NCBI GenBank assembly: GCA_003221695.1
Contig: QHSX01000054.1
Coordinates: 62,001 to 126,000 of the forward strand
DNA: 64,000 nucleotides
DNA from: Candidatus Rokuibacteriota bacterium
Lineage (GTDB): Bacteria; Methylomirabilota; Methylomirabilia; Rokubacteriales; CSP1-6
Direction of reading: 5' to 3'
This document shows, in pieces, positions 43,024-52,134 of this stretch (position 1 is the first letter of the stretch; each line of letters opens with the position of its first letter). The position numbers and the translations under genes were made by a program. The notes beneath the pieces were generated by a model, which saw only the letters and a program-made list of their open reading frames with translations, ran no database searches and had not been told where the DNA came from.

Positions 43024-45108
43024 ATGACAGCCATCACCCAGTCCGTCGACCTGGACCGCCGGGGCCGCATCGCGGTCCTCACGGTCAGCAATCCCCCCGT
43101 CAACGCGCTGAGCCAGCACGTACGCCAGGGGCTGCACGACGGCGTCAAGCAGACGACCGCCGACGCGGCCGTGGGCGCCATCGTCGTCACCTGCGCCGGA
43201 CGGACCTTCATCGCCGGCGCCGACATCACGGAGTTCGGCAAGCCGCCGAAGGCGCCCGGCCTCCACGAAGTCCTGGTACTGATCGAGCAGAGCGAGAAGC
43301 CGGCCGTGGCCGCCGTCCACGGCACCGCGCTCGGCGGCGGGCTCGAGGTCGCGCTCGCCTGCCATTACAGAATCGGCTCGAAGACGGCGCGCTTCGGCCT
43401 GCCCGAAGTGAAGCTCGGCCTCCTGCCGGGCGCCGGGGGCACGCAGCGTCTGCCGCGCGTGGTCGGCGTCGAGAAGGCGCTCCAGATGATCGTGAGCGGT
43501 GACCCGATCGGAGCGGACGAGGCCCTCACGCACGGCCTGCTCGACGCGATCGTCGAGGGTGACCTCACGGCGGCCGCCGTCGCCTTCGCCGAGAAGGTCG
43601 TGAGCGAGCGGCGGCCGCTCAAGAAGATTCGCGACCTCGAGGACAAGCTCGCCCCGGCGCGCGGCAGGCCCGAGCTCTTCGCCGCCTTCCGCAAATCGGT
43701 GGCGCGGCAGACGCGCGGGTTCCGGGCGCCGGAGAGCTGCATCCGGGCGGTCGAGGCCGCGGCCACCCTGCCGTTCGACGCGGGACTCGCCCGTGAGCGG
43801 GAGCTCTTCCTCGAGCTGTTGCACTCGCCGGAGTCGAAGGCGCAGCGCTACTTCTTCTTCGCCGAGCGCGAGGCCGCGAAGATCCCCGACGTCCCGCCCG
43901 ACACGGCGGCGAAGGAGATCCGGAGGGCGGCCGTGCTGGGCGCCGGCACGATGGGCGGCGGGATCGCGATGAACTTCGCCAACGCGTCCATCCCCGTCAC
44001 GGTGGTCGAGGTCGCGCGCGAGCCGCTCGAGCGCGGCCTCGGCGTCGTGCGGAAGAACTACGAGGCAACGGCGAGCAAGGGGCGGCTCACGCCCGCGGAC
44101 GTGGACCGGCGCCTGGGGCTCATCCACGGCACCACCGACTTCGGCGAGATCGCCGACGCCGACATCGTGGTCGAGGCGGTCTTCGAGGAGATGCGCGTCA
44201 AGCGCGAGGTCTTCGCGAAGATCGACAAGATCTGCAAGGCCGACGCCCTCCTCGCCACCAACACCTCGACCCTGGACGTCAACGCGATCGCGGGGGCGAC
44301 CGGGCGGCCCGAGAGCGTCATCGGCATGCACTTCTTCTCCCCCGCCAACGTCATGCGGCTCCTCGAGGTCGTGCGCGGCGCCAAGACGTCGAAGACCACG
44401 ATTGCGACGGCGATGGCCGTGGGCAGGCGCATCGGCAAGGTGCCGGTGCTCGTCGGCGTCTGCGACGGCTTCGTCGGCAACCGCATGCTCCACGCGCGCG
44501 GCCGCGAGGCGGAGAAGCTCATCCTCGAGGGCGCGCTCCCCGACCAGGTCGACAAGGTCCTCTACGACTTCGGGTTCCCGATGGGGCCGTTCGCGATGGG
44601 CGACCTCGCGGGCCTCGACGTGGGCTGGCGCATCCGGAAGGGCAAGGGGGTCACGTCGCCGGTCGCCGACCGGCTCTGCGAGATGGGGCGCTTCGGCCAG
44701 AAGACGGGCGCCGGCTACTACCGGTACGCGGGGAGCGATCGCACGCCGATCCCCGACGCTGACGTCGAAAAGATCATCCTCGAGGTCGCGAGGGACCAGG
44801 GGATCCAGCGCCGCGCGATCTCAGACGCGGAGATCCGCGAGCGCCTGCTCTATCCGATGGTGAACGAGGGGGCGAAGATCCTCGAGGAGAGACTCGCGAT
44901 CCGCGCGAGCGACATCGACGTGATCTGGGTCTACGGCTACGGCTGGCCCGTCTACCGGGGCGGGCCGATGTTCTGGGCGGACCAGGTGGGGCTCAAGACA
45001 CTCAAGAGCCGGATGCTCGAGTTCGAGCGCCAGCACGGCCCGGTCTGGCAGCCGGCTCCGCTCCTCGCCCGGCTGGCGGACGCCGGGCGGGGGTTCGTCG
45101 AACAGTAG
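43024..45108 (+). CDS. FadB/FadJ-type enoyl-CoA hydratase / 3-hydroxyacyl-CoA dehydrogenase
   Basis: A 694-residue fused beta-oxidation enzyme. The crotonase domain (1-190) has VHGTALGGGLEVALACHYRI and GLPEVKLGLLPGAGGTQRLPR, with both catalytic Glu. The NAD-binding 3-hydroxyacyl-CoA dehydrogenase domain (about 300-480) has VLGAGTMGGGIA, NTSTLDV and GMHFFSPANVM with the catalytic His. C-terminal domains follow (MGPFAMGDLAGLDVG; YGYGWPVYRGGPMFW). It hydrates enoyl-CoA and oxidises the product. No fadA thiolase is adjacent. AAGAGGAG precedes ATG 43024. Confidence 0.95.
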   Translation: MTAITQSVDLDRRGRIAVLTVSNPPVNALSQHVRQGLHDGVKQTTADAAVGAIVVTCAGRTFIAGADITEFGKPPKAPGLHEVLVLIEQSEKPAVAAVHGTALGGGLEVALACHYRIGSKTARFGLPEVKLGLLPGAGGTQRLPRVVGVEKALQMIVSGDPIGADEALTHGLLDAIVEGDLTAAAVAFAEKVVSERRPLKKIRDLEDKLAPARGRPELFAAFRKSVARQTRGFRAPESCIRAVEAAATLPFDAGLARERELFLELLHSPESKAQRYFFFAEREAAKIPDVPPDTAAKEIRRAAVLGAGTMGGGIAMNFANASIPVTVVEVAREPLERGLGVVRKNYEATASKGRLTPADVDRRLGLIHGTTDFGEIADADIVVEAVFEEMRVKREVFAKIDKICKADALLATNTSTLDVNAIAGATGRPESVIGMHFFSPANVMRLLEVVRGAKTSKTTIATAMAVGRRIGKVPVLVGVCDGFVGNRMLHARGREAEKLILEGALPDQVDKVLYDFGFPMGPFAMGDLAGLDVGWRIRKGKGVTSPVADRLCEMGRFGQKTGAGYYRYAGSDRTPIPDADVEKIILEVARDQGIQRRAISDAEIRERLLYPMVNEGAKILEERLAIRASDIDVIWVYGYGWPVYRGGPMFWADQVGLKTLKSRMLEFERQHGPVWQPAPLLARLADAGRGFVEQ

Positions 45109-45117
45109 GCGCCCCCC

Positions 45118-46347
45118 TCAGCGCGTGACGCTGTCCAGGACGAGCCTCACGAAGCCGTCCACGCTCGCCTTGTCGATCCAGCGGACGACGGCGACGAGGT
45201 CGTGCTCCGGATCGAGGAGGACGAGGTTGCTCCCCGCGCCTCGCGCCGCGTAGCACGACGCGGGCGCGCTCGGAAACTGGCGACGCCCCGTGTTGAGCCA
45301 CCAGAGCAGGCCGTACTCCGGATTGAGCGGGCACGGCTGGCGTAGTTCCGCGATCCACGCGCGCGTGAGCAGCTCCCGGCCCTGCCACTGGCCGCCGCGA
45401 TGGATCAAGAGGCCGAAGCGCGCATGGTCGCGCGTGGACATCCAGAGCCCACCGCCCCAGTGCGAGCCTCCCGGCACTGACGGCATCCGCACGCCGTCGA
45501 TCTCGACCCACGAGTTGCGGTACGGCTGCCACTCCCACGAGGACGACGCGCCGAGTGGCTGCATGACCGCCTCGCGCAGCACGTCGGGCAGCGGCCGGCG
45601 GAACACCTGCAACAGCGACAGGGAGAGGCGGTTCACGCGCACGTCGTTGTATTCCCAGAGGGTGCCGGGCGGCCGGAGCGGTCGCGGCCGGCCCTTCTCC
45701 GCATAGCCGAGCTCGCTCTTGCCGACGTCACGGTTGTGGTCGATCGAGTCGGGCTTGCCCCACAGCGTGCCCTGCCACTCGCTCGTCTGCTGGAGGAGGT
45801 GGCGCCAGGTGATCGCGCGGTTCTGGGGCGAGTCGAAGCCGTCGTCGAGGGCGGAGCGGCGCGCCGGGTCGTCGATGTCCTTGATGAGCCCGCGCGTCAG
45901 CGCGAGGCCCGCGAGCGCCGCGAGGTAGCTCTTGGCAACGCTGAAGGTCATGTCGGCGCTGTGCGTGTCGCCCCACTCGGCGACAACGAAGCCGCCCCGG
46001 AGGATCAGGCCGTTCGGCCCGCCACGCGGCCGCACGGGACCGAGCACGTCGTCGGGTGCCGGGGGTTCGTCGTTCACGCCGATGTACCGCCCGGACTCGC
46101 TGAGGAAGTCGCGCCGCCACGTGGTCTCGTGAGCGCGGTGGTAGTCGATCGCGGCGGCGAGGCCCTGGGCCGTCATGCCGACCTCCGCCGGACGCTTCGT
46201 TTGCCAGTCGTCGCGCGAGGGGAAATAGTCGATGTAAGGTATCTTACCGCCATGAGAGAGCCAGCGGCTCGAGGGACGCGAGCGGGGTTCTCGGTGTACA
46301 ATGACGCTCGACCTATGAACCGGGTGATCCGGCTGACTCCCGAGCAC
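45118..46347 (-). CDS. Serine hydrolase of the class C beta-lactamase family
   Basis: A penicillin-binding-like hydrolase with the catalytic SxxK in MTFSVAKSYLAAL, YxN in LWEYNDVRVN, and the third box near HWGGGLWMS/RGAGSN instead of KTG. Members are esterases or D-amino-acid peptidases. Conserved sequence begins about 46254 (GGKIPYIDYFPSRDDW), but no ATG/GTG/TTG lies at that point in frame. GTG 46347 is the nearest start candidate upstream and would overlap the divergent zinc-ribbon gene. An ATG at 46253 is in another frame, so a sequencing or true frameshift near the start is possible. Confidence 0.78.
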   Translation of the reverse strand: MLGSQPDHPVHRSSVIVHREPRSRPSSRWLSHGGKIPYIDYFPSRDDWQTKRPAEVGMTAQGLAAAIDYHRAHETTWRRDFLSESGRYIGVNDEPPAPDDVLGPVRPRGGPNGLILRGGFVVAEWGDTHSADMTFSVAKSYLAALAGLALTRGLIKDIDDPARRSALDDGFDSPQNRAITWRHLLQQTSEWQGTLWGKPDSIDHNRDVGKSELGYAEKGRPRPLRPPGTLWEYNDVRVNRLSLSLLQVFRRPLPDVLREAVMQPLGASSSWEWQPYRNSWVEIDGVRMPSVPGGSHWGGGLWMSTRDHARFGLLIHRGGQWQGRELLTRAWIAELRQPCPLNPEYGLLWWLNTGRRQFPSAPASCYAARGAGSNLVLLDPEHDLVAVVRWIDKASVDGFVRLVLDSVTR

Positions 46348-46542
46348 GCCCTGCGTCGGGCCGCGAAGCGATTCCTGGCGGAGCCGGGGAGCAACTGCCC
46401 GAAGTGCGAGAGCACGTTCGTGCGCCGCGAGCCCGCGTTCATTCACTGCCGCTACTGCGGCAACCTCGCGCGGATCGCGGACGCGTCGCTCGCGGATCAG
46501 GAGCTGTACGAGCTCTCCTCCGGCCTGCGCCTGGCGTCCTAG
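46315..46542 (+). CDS. Small zinc-ribbon protein
   Basis: A 75-residue protein with two CxxC knuckles, CPKC (residues 28-31) and CRYC (about 46-49), spaced as in zinc ribbons. The N-terminal half is basic and helical (EHALRRAAKRFLAEPG). It is probably a nucleic-acid- or protein-binding adaptor; no family is recognised. TACAAT (46297-46302) lies 12 bases before ATG 46315. It is divergent from, and possibly overlaps, the serine hydrolase. Confidence 0.75.
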   Translation: MNRVIRLTPEHALRRAAKRFLAEPGSNCPKCESTFVRREPAFIHCRYCGNLARIADASLADQELYELSSGLRLAS

Positions 46543-46552
46543 TTAAACGACA

Positions 46553-46575
46553 GGGGGAGCGAGCGCCGCTCCCCC
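46553..46575. terminator. Bidirectional hairpin between convergent genes
   Basis: GGGGGAGCG and CGCTCCCCC form a 9-base perfect stem with a 5-base loop, placed between the zinc-ribbon stop (46542) and the VWA-protein stop (46625). A short T-run follows only on the minus strand (CGTTTAAC), so termination efficiency is uncertain. Confidence 0.5.
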
Positions 46576-46624
46576 CCGTTCCCCCCCACCGGCGACGCAC
46601 GCGCCCTGACCCAGACCGGCGCGC

Positions 46625-48574
46625 CTAGGACACCGCCCGCCGCTTGTTGCGCACGTAGTCGACCAACACGTACTCGCCCAGACGCTCGGGCGCGGCAAAG
46701 AACGCGCGCCCGCGGTTGATGCGCGCCATCTCCTGGACGAAGGCGGTCAGCATCGGGCTCCGATCGAGCATGAAGGTGTTGATCGTGATGCCGTCACGAG
46801 TGCAGCGCTGAACCTCCTTGAGGGTCTCCTGGAAGGTCCGGCGCGTGGGCGGGTAGGCGAACTCGGCCTCGTCGCCTTCCAGGTGCGCGGTCGGCTCGCC
46901 GTCGGTGATCATGATGATCTGCTTGTTGCCGACCTTCTGGCGCCCGAGGAACTGGCGTGAGAGCGCAAAGCCCGCGTGCATGTTGGTCCCGACGTTCCAG
47001 TCGGTCCACGTCAGGCTCGGAAGCTGCTCGGCCGTGAACTCGCGCGCGTAGAGCGAGAACCCGACGATGTGGAGGCTGTCGCGCGGGAACTGACCGCGGA
47101 TGAGCGCGTGGAGCGCGAGCGCGACCTTCTTGGCGGGCATGAACAGGCCGTTGTTGATCATCGAGCGGCTCATGTCGAGCATCACCACCGTGGCGGCCCG
47201 CGTCGACAGCTCGGTGCGGAACACCTCGAAGTCGTCGGGGACCAGGCGCACGGGCGTGCCCGGGCCGCCCCGCTCGACCGCGTTCATGAGCGTTTCCTTG
47301 AGGTCGAGCAGGAACGGGTCACCGAACTCGTAGCGCTTGGTGTCGTCGGTGCGGTCGCCGCCCGCGCCGCGATGGCTCACGACGTGCCGGCCGAAGCGGT
47401 CGCGCTTGAGATGGGCGAAGATATCGCGCAGCGCCTTGTCGGCGATCTTTCGGATGGCGCGCGCGGTCAGCTCGAGCCGGTCGCCGCGGCGCTCGAGGTA
47501 GCCCGCTTCCTCGAGCCTCTTCGCGATCTCGCGGAGCTTCTCGAGGTCCCGACGAGCCTCCTCGCCCAGGAGCTTCGCCACCTGGGCGGGGTCGATCTTC
47601 TCGATATCCTCGGGGCTCTGCGCCTGGCGCAGCTGGCGCTCGAGCTGGTCCATCTGCTGAAGCTCCTCCATGAGCTTCATCGCGTCGCGGAGCGTCAGCT
47701 CCTCGTCGCCGCCGAACTCGTAGCGGCGGCGCAGCTCGTCGAGCGGCAGGAACTCCTCGAGGTGGCCGGCGAGCTGGGCCAGCGCGGCCTCGAGGCGCTC
47801 GTCCTGCATGAAGAGCGAGCGCATCATCTCTTGAAGCTCGGCGCGCTGGCCGGGCGACATGCTCTCGAGGAGCGACTGCATCTGCGCGATCCCGCGCCCG
47901 AGCTCGCCGAGCAGGTCGTCGAGGCTCTCGGCGCCCGGGAAGAACTGGCCCCACTTATCCTTGAACGCCTGGAAGTCGGGCTCCTCGCCCTGCGCTCGCT
48001 GGCGGAGCATCCGGTTCAGGTCCTGGAGCATCTCGCGCAACCGCCGGAGATCCTCGGGCGTCATCCCCTGGAGCCCCTGCTGCATGGACTTGAGGAGCGG
48101 CTGGAGCATCTGCGCACGGAGCGTCTGCATGAGCTCGTCGAAGAGGCGCTTGGCCTCGGGATCCACGAAGTCATAGGTCTGCAGCGCACGGATCTGGCCT
48201 GGCGCGTCTGGCGGAAGCGTATCGAGCTCGGCGAGCTTCTGCTCCGCCGACTTCCCGGCGAGGCGGTCCTTGATCCCGTCGCGCTCCTTCTGGGTGATTT
48301 CGGCGAGCCTCTTCTTGATGTCTTCGAGCGCCCCGCCGAGGTCGTAGCGGTCGAGCCGCTCCTGCCGCTGCTGGCGGAGCCGCTTCAAGAGATCTTGAAG
48401 TCCTGGCGCCCGCTGGCCCTCCGGATGCTGGACACCCTGCTGGAACAGGCGCCGGAGCGCGCGCCAGAGGTCACCGTCCAGCATGAGGTCGTCGGACATC
48501 GCGGACAGGAGATCGTCGGCGTCGAGGTCCTGGACCGCTTGCGAGCCGTCCCAGCGCGAGTAGCGAATCAGCAT
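46625..48574 (-). CDS. Large VWA-domain protein (partner of a MoxR-type AAA ATPase)
   Basis: A 649-residue cytoplasmic protein. Residues 1-430 are highly charged and helical, with long heptad-like runs (MQSLLESMSPGQRAELQEMM, ELQQMDQLERQLRQAQ) likely to form coiled coils. The C-terminal 200 residues are a VWA domain with complete MIDAS: MLDMSRSM (DxSxS), VGTNMHAG (Thr) and MITDGEP (Asp). Such proteins work with MoxR/ChlI-like ATPases, like the one at 50716-52134, to insert metals or remodel complexes. A perfect TATAAT (48585-48590, minus strand) lies 10 bases before the ATG. Confidence 0.87.
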   Translation of the reverse strand: MLIRYSRWDGSQAVQDLDADDLLSAMSDDLMLDGDLWRALRRLFQQGVQHPEGQRAPGLQDLLKRLRQQRQERLDRYDLGGALEDIKKRLAEITQKERDGIKDRLAGKSAEQKLAELDTLPPDAPGQIRALQTYDFVDPEAKRLFDELMQTLRAQMLQPLLKSMQQGLQGMTPEDLRRLREMLQDLNRMLRQRAQGEEPDFQAFKDKWGQFFPGAESLDDLLGELGRGIAQMQSLLESMSPGQRAELQEMMRSLFMQDERLEAALAQLAGHLEEFLPLDELRRRYEFGGDEELTLRDAMKLMEELQQMDQLERQLRQAQSPEDIEKIDPAQVAKLLGEEARRDLEKLREIAKRLEEAGYLERRGDRLELTARAIRKIADKALRDIFAHLKRDRFGRHVVSHRGAGGDRTDDTKRYEFGDPFLLDLKETLMNAVERGGPGTPVRLVPDDFEVFRTELSTRAATVVMLDMSRSMINNGLFMPAKKVALALHALIRGQFPRDSLHIVGFSLYAREFTAEQLPSLTWTDWNVGTNMHAGFALSRQFLGRQKVGNKQIIMITDGEPTAHLEGDEAEFAYPPTRRTFQETLKEVQRCTRDGITINTFMLDRSPMLTAFVQEMARINRGRAFFAAPERLGEYVLVDYVRNKRRAVS

Positions 48575-48612
48575 CGGTGCATTGATTATAGAGCCTGTCG
48601 TATCCTAGCGTC

Positions 48613-49824
48613 ATGACAACCAGCCCGACCGCCCGCTTCGAGCACCTCCTTTCGAGTCGCGCCGGGATCCGCTGGGGAGCCCCGGTGGCGACAGCCCGCC
48701 CCGTCGCAGAGCCGCTCTACGAGTTCGGCGGCGGCTATCCCGACCCGGCCTCGTTCCCGTACGACGACATGGTCGAGGCGACCGCGCGAATGATGAAGGC
48801 CGAGGGAGCGCAGGCCTTGACGTACGGCGACCCCCAGGGCTATCGCGGGCTCCGCGAGCTCGTGTGTCACAAGTACCGGGTGTTCGAAGACCTCGAGGTG
48901 GCGCCGGAGAACATCTTCGTCGCGAATGGCTCAGGCCACGCACTCTCGCTGGCGTTCAGCGCGTTCGTGGACCCGGGCGATCCGATCATCTGCGAGGCGC
49001 CCACGTTCGCCGGGTCGCTCAACACCATCCGGCGGCACGGCCCAGAGATTCTCGATGTCCCCGTGGACGCCGAGGGCATGGTCACGAGCGTGGTGCGCGA
49101 GCGCCTCGAGGGGCTCAGGCGGCAGGGCCGCCGGTGCAAGCTCGTCTATACGATCGTGAACTTCCAGAACCCGGCGGGTCCCGACCTGTCGCTCCGCCGC
49201 CGCCAGGAGCTGGTCCAGCTCGCCGAGGAGCACGACACCTTCATCCTCGAAGACGACGCGTACGGCGAGCTCAGGTTCGAGGGTGAGCCGAAGCCGCCCG
49301 TCTACGCGCTGGACCGACGCGGCCGGGTGATCCGGGCCGGCACGCTCTCGAAGATCCTCGGCGCGGGCGTGCGGCTCGGGTGGCTCTGCGCCCCGAGCCC
49401 GATGCTGCCGTCGTTCCAGGCCTTCAACTTCGGCGGTGGGGTGAGCCCTTTCATGTCGCGCGTCGCGACCTGGTATCTGCGCGACCACATGGAAGCGCAC
49501 GTGAAGCTCCTGCGAGACGTCTATCGCGCCAAGCGAGATGCGATGCTTCGCGGCCTCTGGGAGGTGCTCACGCCCACCGACGTCGAGATCAGCCGTCCCC
49601 AGGGCGGGTTCTTCATCTGGATCAAGCTCCGGGCCGCGACCGACCCCGCGCGGCTGGAGGCGCTGGCGGTGGCGGCTCGGGCGCAGTACACGCCAGGACC
49701 TCTGTTCTTCCCGAACGGCGGCGGCGAGCGCTTCATCCGCCTGGCGTTCAGCTACGAGCCGCCAGAGAAGTGCTACGAGGGGGCCCGGCTCATCGCCCGC
49801 GCGATCCTCGACGCCAGACGCTAG
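48613..49824 (+). CDS. PLP-dependent aminotransferase class I/II (LysN/MocR-core type)
   Basis: A 403-residue fold-type I transaminase. GDPQGYRGLRELV, NGSGHALSLAFSAFVDPGD, VNFQNPAG, EDDAYGELRF and the PLP-Lys motif GTLSKILGAGVRLGW are present. The closest style is 2-aminoadipate/aromatic aminotransferases that share the MocR C-domain; there is no GntR DNA-binding domain. The amino donor is unknown. TATCCT (48601-48606) sits 6 bases before the ATG, and no ribosome site is visible, so it may be leaderless. Confidence 0.92.
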   Translation: MTTSPTARFEHLLSSRAGIRWGAPVATARPVAEPLYEFGGGYPDPASFPYDDMVEATARMMKAEGAQALTYGDPQGYRGLRELVCHKYRVFEDLEVAPENIFVANGSGHALSLAFSAFVDPGDPIICEAPTFAGSLNTIRRHGPEILDVPVDAEGMVTSVVRERLEGLRRQGRRCKLVYTIVNFQNPAGPDLSLRRRQELVQLAEEHDTFILEDDAYGELRFEGEPKPPVYALDRRGRVIRAGTLSKILGAGVRLGWLCAPSPMLPSFQAFNFGGGVSPFMSRVATWYLRDHMEAHVKLLRDVYRAKRDAMLRGLWEVLTPTDVEISRPQGGFFIWIKLRAATDPARLEALAVAARAQYTPGPLFFPNGGGERFIRLAFSYEPPEKCYEGARLIARAILDARR

Positions 49825-49860
49825 TGTTCCGCACCGGGGCTGCAGTGCGAGGTGGATCGT

Positions 49861-50229
49861 CTATCGCGCAGCCTCGAAGAGTTCGACAACATTGCCATCC
49901 GGATCCTCGAGCAAGATCTGCTTGCCGCCAGGCCCTACGACAATATCGTTACGGAAACGTAGGCCGGCCCGCTTCATTTCCGCCACGCGTGACGCAAGAT
50001 CATCAATTTCGACGACGAAGCGATTCCATCCGCCAGGCTCGGGACGTCGCGCGTCAGACATGGGCCGAGCCGCGGAACTCTGTGGTCCGGCGAGCCAAAG
50101 GGTCAGATCGTTGTTGGAGACGCGAGCGAAAGCCGGAGCCATGCTCTGATCTAGCTTGAAGCCGAGCGCCTTCGTGTAGAAGGCTATCGAACGCTCAACA
50201 TCGGTGACCAGATATCTCACGGTTGCCAT
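49861..50229 (-). CDS. VOC (glyoxalase/bleomycin-resistance) family protein
   Basis: A 122-residue VOC-fold protein: YLVTDVERSIAFYTKALGFKLD, then FVVEIDDLASRVAEMKRAG and ILLEDPDGNVVELFEA, with the metal-ligand Glu at the end. It may be a lyase, dioxygenase-like enzyme or antibiotic-binding protein. A clean ribosome site (GGAGGCG) precedes ATG 50229. It follows the SRPBCC gene by 19 bases. Its bases are visibly less GC-rich than all neighbours, a sign of recent acquisition. Confidence 0.9.
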   Translation of the reverse strand: MATVRYLVTDVERSIAFYTKALGFKLDQSMAPAFARVSNNDLTLWLAGPQSSAARPMSDARRPEPGGWNRFVVEIDDLASRVAEMKRAGLRFRNDIVVGPGGKQILLEDPDGNVVELFEAAR

Positions 50230-50248
50230 GATGTTCGCCTCCGATTAC

Positions 50249-50656
50249 CTAAGAACGCGGCTTGCGCTCCAGCACGCCTTTCAGCGTCTTCAGGTCGTTC
50301 TCGACCGCCGCCTTGTCCTGAGCGAACTTCCGGTCGGACATGCCCGGCTGGCGGATAAGCGTGAACACGAACTCGCTGCCCTCTGCGTTGGGCACGACTC
50401 GCATGGGGTTGTGGATGGTGACGCCCGACTCGAGCTTGACGTCATGATCCAAGACGCCGAAAGAGTTCGGCTGCACGAATCTCACCCTGACCTTGCCGAA
50501 CGGGGCGTCCGCAACCCACTCATCGCCTTCCCTCCTGACCTCGGAGCGCGCCAGCCCTGCGGCCCAGCGCGGCAGGTTCCTCGGGTCGGAGGCGAACTCG
50601 TAGACCTCGGCCGGCGGGCGGGCGATGTAAACGCTGATGTGCTGGACGTCGTGCAT
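50249..50656 (-). CDS. SRPBCC (START-like) domain protein
   Basis: A 135-residue START/Bet v1-like protein, starting ISVYIARPPAEVYEFASDPRNLPRWAAGL. It has the fold's beta strands (VRFVQPNSFGVLDHDVKL; EFVFTLIRQPGMS) and a long C-terminal helix. It is likely to bind a hydrophobic ligand, as polyketide cyclases and AHSA1-like proteins do. ATG 50656 follows GAGAGG. It lies between the AAA ATPase and VOC genes on the same strand. Confidence 0.87.
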   Translation of the reverse strand: MHDVQHISVYIARPPAEVYEFASDPRNLPRWAAGLARSEVRREGDEWVADAPFGKVRVRFVQPNSFGVLDHDVKLESGVTIHNPMRVVPNAEGSEFVFTLIRQPGMSDRKFAQDKAAVENDLKTLKGVLERKPRS

Positions 50657-50715
50657 GGGACCACCTCTCCCGGACGTGCAGGCTCCTCCGCCCGCCGGCG
50701 GCGGACGACGTCGAC

Positions 50716-52134
50716 TTAGTCGCGTCCCGTGGCCGCGCTGCCGGCTGAGCCCCGATACCGGGCGCGGCCGGCCTGGACGTCCTTGTTGAGCTTTCTCGAG
50801 AGGTGGAGCCCTTCCAGGATGAACTCGAGCGCCGACGCCGCGCTCGCCGGGTCGGCCGAGCCGAGCTTCTTCACCGCCGCCTGGAGCGGGCTCACCTGGC
50901 CGATCTGCTGCATGTACTCGGCGGACGCCATCGTGTCCGACACGGTGATCGCGAGCCCGCCCTGGAACGCGGCCACCACCTCGTCGAGCTCGCCCGCGCG
51001 GAAGCACCGCCCGAACACGTTGAGCACGGCGCGCTGGACGAGCTTGCCGAGCACCTTGTCCTCGCCGCCCTCGCCGACCGTCTCGAGCTCGATCTTGCCG
51101 CTCGTCGAGGCGAGGACGGCGCCGAGGTCGCTCACGCGCGGCGCGGCCGCTTGCTCGCCGAGGCGGATCGCGCGCTTGAGCGCGCTCGAGACGAGGTTCT
51201 CATAGTTGCAGATGCTGACGCGCACCGAGACGCCGGAGCGCTGGCTGATCTCCGGCGCCTTCCGGGCCAGCTGGGTCAGCTCCGCGACGATCTCCTTCAT
51301 GTAGCCCGGCGTGACGGTCTGGAAGCCGTCGGCCGGGAAGCGCGTCAGCTCGGCCTCCATGATGGCGATCTCGTGCTCGAGTCGCTTCGGATAGTGCGTG
51401 CGGATCTGCGAGCCGAACCGGTCCTTGAGCGGCGTGATGATCCGCCCGCGGTTGGTGTAGTCCTCGGGGTTCGCGCTCGCGACCACGTAGAGGTCGAGCG
51501 GCAGACGCACCTTGTAGCCACGGATCTGGACGTCGCGCTCCTCCATGATGTTGAGGAGTCCCACCTGGATCCGCTCCGCGAGGTCGGGCAGCTCGTTGAT
51601 CGCGAAGATGCCCCGGTTGGTCCGCGGCAGGAGCCCGTAATGGATCGTCAGCTCGTCGGCGAGGTACCGGCCCTCGGCCACCTTGATCGGGTCGACCTCG
51701 CCGATGAGATCGGCGATCGTGATGTCGGGCGTGGCGAGCTTCTCGCCGTACCGCCGGTCGCGCGGGATCCAGACGATCTCGACCGCGCCGCCCTTCTCGG
51801 CGATCCGCGCGCGGCAGGCGCCACAGATCGGCGCGAACGGGTCGTCGTTGATCTCGCAGCCGGCGAGCGCGGGCACCGCCTCGTCGAGCAGCGTCGGGAG
51901 GAGGCGCGCCATGCGCGTCTTGGCCTGGCCGCGCTCGCCGAGGAAGACGATGTCCTGACCCGAGAGGATCGCGTTCTCGAGCTGGGGCACGACGCTCTCG
52001 TCGTACCCGACGATCGCGGGGAAGAGCGGCTCCCCGCGCCGAAGGCGCGCGACCATGTTGTCGCGCAGCTCCTGCTTGACCGACTTCGCCTGCCAGCCGC
52101 TGGCCCGGAGCTCCCCGACCGTGCGTGCCCTCAT
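50716..52134 (-). CDS. MoxR/magnesium-chelatase-type AAA+ ATPase
   Basis: A 472-residue AAA+ protein. Walker A is GERGQAKTR (about residues 70-78), Walker B IFAINELPDL (with Asn-Glu, as in ChlI-like proteins), followed by EERDVQIRGYKVRLPLDL and the sensor SANPEDYTNRGRIITPLKDRFG. A Cys-rich loop (CEINDDPFAPICGACRARI) may bind zinc. It is the expected partner of the VWA protein at 46625-48574. The start overlaps the esterase stop (ATGA), so the genes are coupled. Confidence 0.9.
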   Translation of the reverse strand: MRARTVGELRASGWQAKSVKQELRDNMVARLRRGEPLFPAIVGYDESVVPQLENAILSGQDIVFLGERGQAKTRMARLLPTLLDEAVPALAGCEINDDPFAPICGACRARIAEKGGAVEIVWIPRDRRYGEKLATPDITIADLIGEVDPIKVAEGRYLADELTIHYGLLPRTNRGIFAINELPDLAERIQVGLLNIMEERDVQIRGYKVRLPLDLYVVASANPEDYTNRGRIITPLKDRFGSQIRTHYPKRLEHEIAIMEAELTRFPADGFQTVTPGYMKEIVAELTQLARKAPEISQRSGVSVRVSICNYENLVSSALKRAIRLGEQAAAPRVSDLGAVLASTSGKIELETVGEGGEDKVLGKLVQRAVLNVFGRCFRAGELDEVVAAFQGGLAITVSDTMASAEYMQQIGQVSPLQAAVKKLGSADPASAASALEFILEGLHLSRKLNKDVQAGRARYRGSAGSAATGRD

